Of a stretch of 13,812 nt of DNA, positions 13,143 through 13,812 are shown one piece after another. The position numbers were made by a program, and so were the translations under genes. The stretch comes from WHTB01 sp050699035 (GTDB lineage Bacteria > Actinomycetota > Actinomycetes > Propionibacteriales > Nocardioidaceae), in NCBI GenBank assembly GCA_050699035.1, contig JBOHDE010000096.1, forward strand, positions 1-13,812, in the 5' to 3' direction. The notes under the pieces are model-generated. The model was not told the DNA's origin. It searched no databases and saw only the letters and a program-made list of their open reading frames with translations. Numbering within the stretch: position 1 is the stretch's first letter; each line of letters starts with the position of its first letter.

Positions 13143-13706
13143 ATGGCCACGACCAACGACCTGAAGAACGGCATGGTGCTCAACCTCGACGGACAGCTGT
13201 GGTCCGTCGTGTGGTTCCAGCATCACAAGCCCGGCAAGGGCGGCGCCGTGGTCCGCACCAAGCTGAAGAGCATCTCCTCCGGCAAGATCGTGGACAAGAC
13301 CTTCAACGCCGACGTCAAGGTCGAGACGGCGAACGTCGACAAGCGCACGATGACCTACCTGTACGACGACGGGCATGCCTACGTCTTCATGGACGCGTCG
13401 ACCTTCGACCAGATCCCCCTCTCGCGGGAGACCGTCGGCGACGCGAAGAACTTCCTGCTGGAGAACCAGGAGGCAACTGTCGCGATGCACGACGGCAACC
13501 CGCTCTACCTCGAGCTGCCCGCCTCCGTCGAGCTACTGGTCGAGTACACCGAGCCGGGGCTGCAGGGCGACCGCTCGACCGGGGGTACGAAGCCCGCCCG
13601 GCTCGAGACCGGCCACGAGATCAGCGTGCCGTTGTTCATCACCAACGGCGAGAAGGTCAAGGTCGACACCCGGGACTCGTCCTACCTCGGTCGCGTCACC
13701 GGCTGA
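13143..13706 (+). CDS. efp: Translation elongation factor P
   Basis: The product has 187 residues, full length. It binds between the ribosomal P and E sites and relieves stalling at polyproline stretches. The ATG at 13143 is preceded by AGGA (13130-13133). Domain I (KOW-like) begins TNDLKNGMVLNLDGQLWSVVWF. The tip loop is KPGKGGAVVRTKL with K32 at the position that reaches the tRNA CCA end. OB domains follow, with YLYDDGHAYVFMD and ending GDRSTGGTKPARLETGHEI, VPLFITNGEKVKVDTRDSSYLGRV, a near-invariant C-terminus. Actinobacterial EF-P usually has PGKGP in the tip loop and works with an unmodified lysine; here the second proline is glycine. No modification enzyme gene is seen nearby. Its TGA overlaps the nusB ATG (TGATG). 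Confidence 0.97.
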   Translation: MATTNDLKNGMVLNLDGQLWSVVWFQHHKPGKGGAVVRTKLKSISSGKIVDKTFNADVKVETANVDKRTMTYLYDDGHAYVFMDASTFDQIPLSRETVGDAKNFLLENQEATVAMHDGNPLYLELPASVELLVEYTEPGLQGDRSTGGTKPARLETGHEISVPLFITNGEKVKVDTRDSSYLGRVTG

Positions 13707-13812
13707 TGTCAGCCCGATCCAAGGCCCGCAAGCGCGCGCTCGACATCCTCTTCGAGTGCGAGATCCGCCGCCTCCCGTTCGGCGAGACGATCGCGGAACG
13801 GCAGCGTACGGC
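13706..13812 (+). CDS. nusB: Transcription antitermination protein NusB, 3' end cut by the window edge
   Basis: Only the first 35 codons are in the window. The ATG at 13706 overlaps the efp stop by one base. The N-terminus MSARSKARKRALDILFECE matches the actinobacterial NusB start, where the basic helix contacts boxA RNA with NusE (ribosomal protein S10). NusB acts in antitermination complexes on rRNA operons. The efp-nusB pair is a common arrangement in bacteria and supports the call. Nothing can be said about the remaining three quarters of the protein. Confidence 0.92.
   Translation, partial: MSARSKARKRALDILFECEIRRLPFGETIAERQRT

Noticed and set aside
12892..13164. Small open frame running through the palindromes into efp
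   Set aside because: Its peptide merely translates the palindromes in both copies, starts at a GTG with no binding site, and overlaps the efp start.

Overview
The window is a very GC-rich chromosomal segment of an actinomycete (Actinomycetota). The evidence is heavy G/C at third codon positions, GTG starts, TAnnnT-type -10 boxes sitting directly in front of start codons, and a gene order (two small membrane-associated proteins, alaS, ruvX, mltG, aroE, prepilin peptidase, aroC, aroK, aroB, aroQ, efp, nusB) that I know from Streptomyces and related genera. The sequence alone does not fix the genus.

Layout. Positions 1-965 (minus strand) hold the start of a gene for a protein with a DUF559/Vsr-like endonuclease fold, cut by the window edge. 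A 219-base divergent intergenic region (966-1184) separates it from a secreted family-3 beta-N-acetylglucosaminidase (1185-2981, plus strand). Everything after that is on the plus strand. A tightly coupled run goes from a small membrane protein (3030) through a DUF6167-type protein, alaS, ruvX and mltG to aroE (ends 8829), mostly with 1- or 4-base start/stop overlaps. A prepilin peptidase (8841-9548) sits between aroE and aroC. Then aroC-aroK-aroB overlap one another, and aroQ follows 11 bases after aroB. The only sizeable gap on this strand is 12870-13142, which holds striking palindromes and the efp promoter. Then come efp and the first 35 codons of nusB.

Function. Five shikimate-pathway enzymes are encoded here: dehydroquinate synthase, type II dehydroquinase, shikimate dehydrogenase, shikimate kinase and chorismate synthase. 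They lead from DAHP towards chorismate; only the first step (DAHP synthase) and EPSP synthase are absent. Around them are translation and housekeeping genes (alaS, efp, ruvX, nusB) and cell-wall genes (mltG, GH3 glucosaminidase).

Most unusual points. (1) A 12-bp tandem repeat of five full copies sits exactly on the aroC stop / aroK start overlap, so the array carries a ladder of in-frame aroK start codons and, in the other frame, a ladder of aroC stop codons. (2) Between aroQ and efp there is a perfect 32-bp palindrome plus a second 16-bp palindrome of the same core, centres 52 bp apart, able to fold in two alternative ways. (3) Three genes have a TAGGGT or TAGGCT hexamer exactly 8 bases before the start codon, and in two of them the hexamer begins with the TAG stop codon of the upstream gene. 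(4) EF-P carries PGKGG where actinobacterial EF-P usually has PGKGP. I found no RNA genes, CRISPR array, insertion sequence or phage genes.
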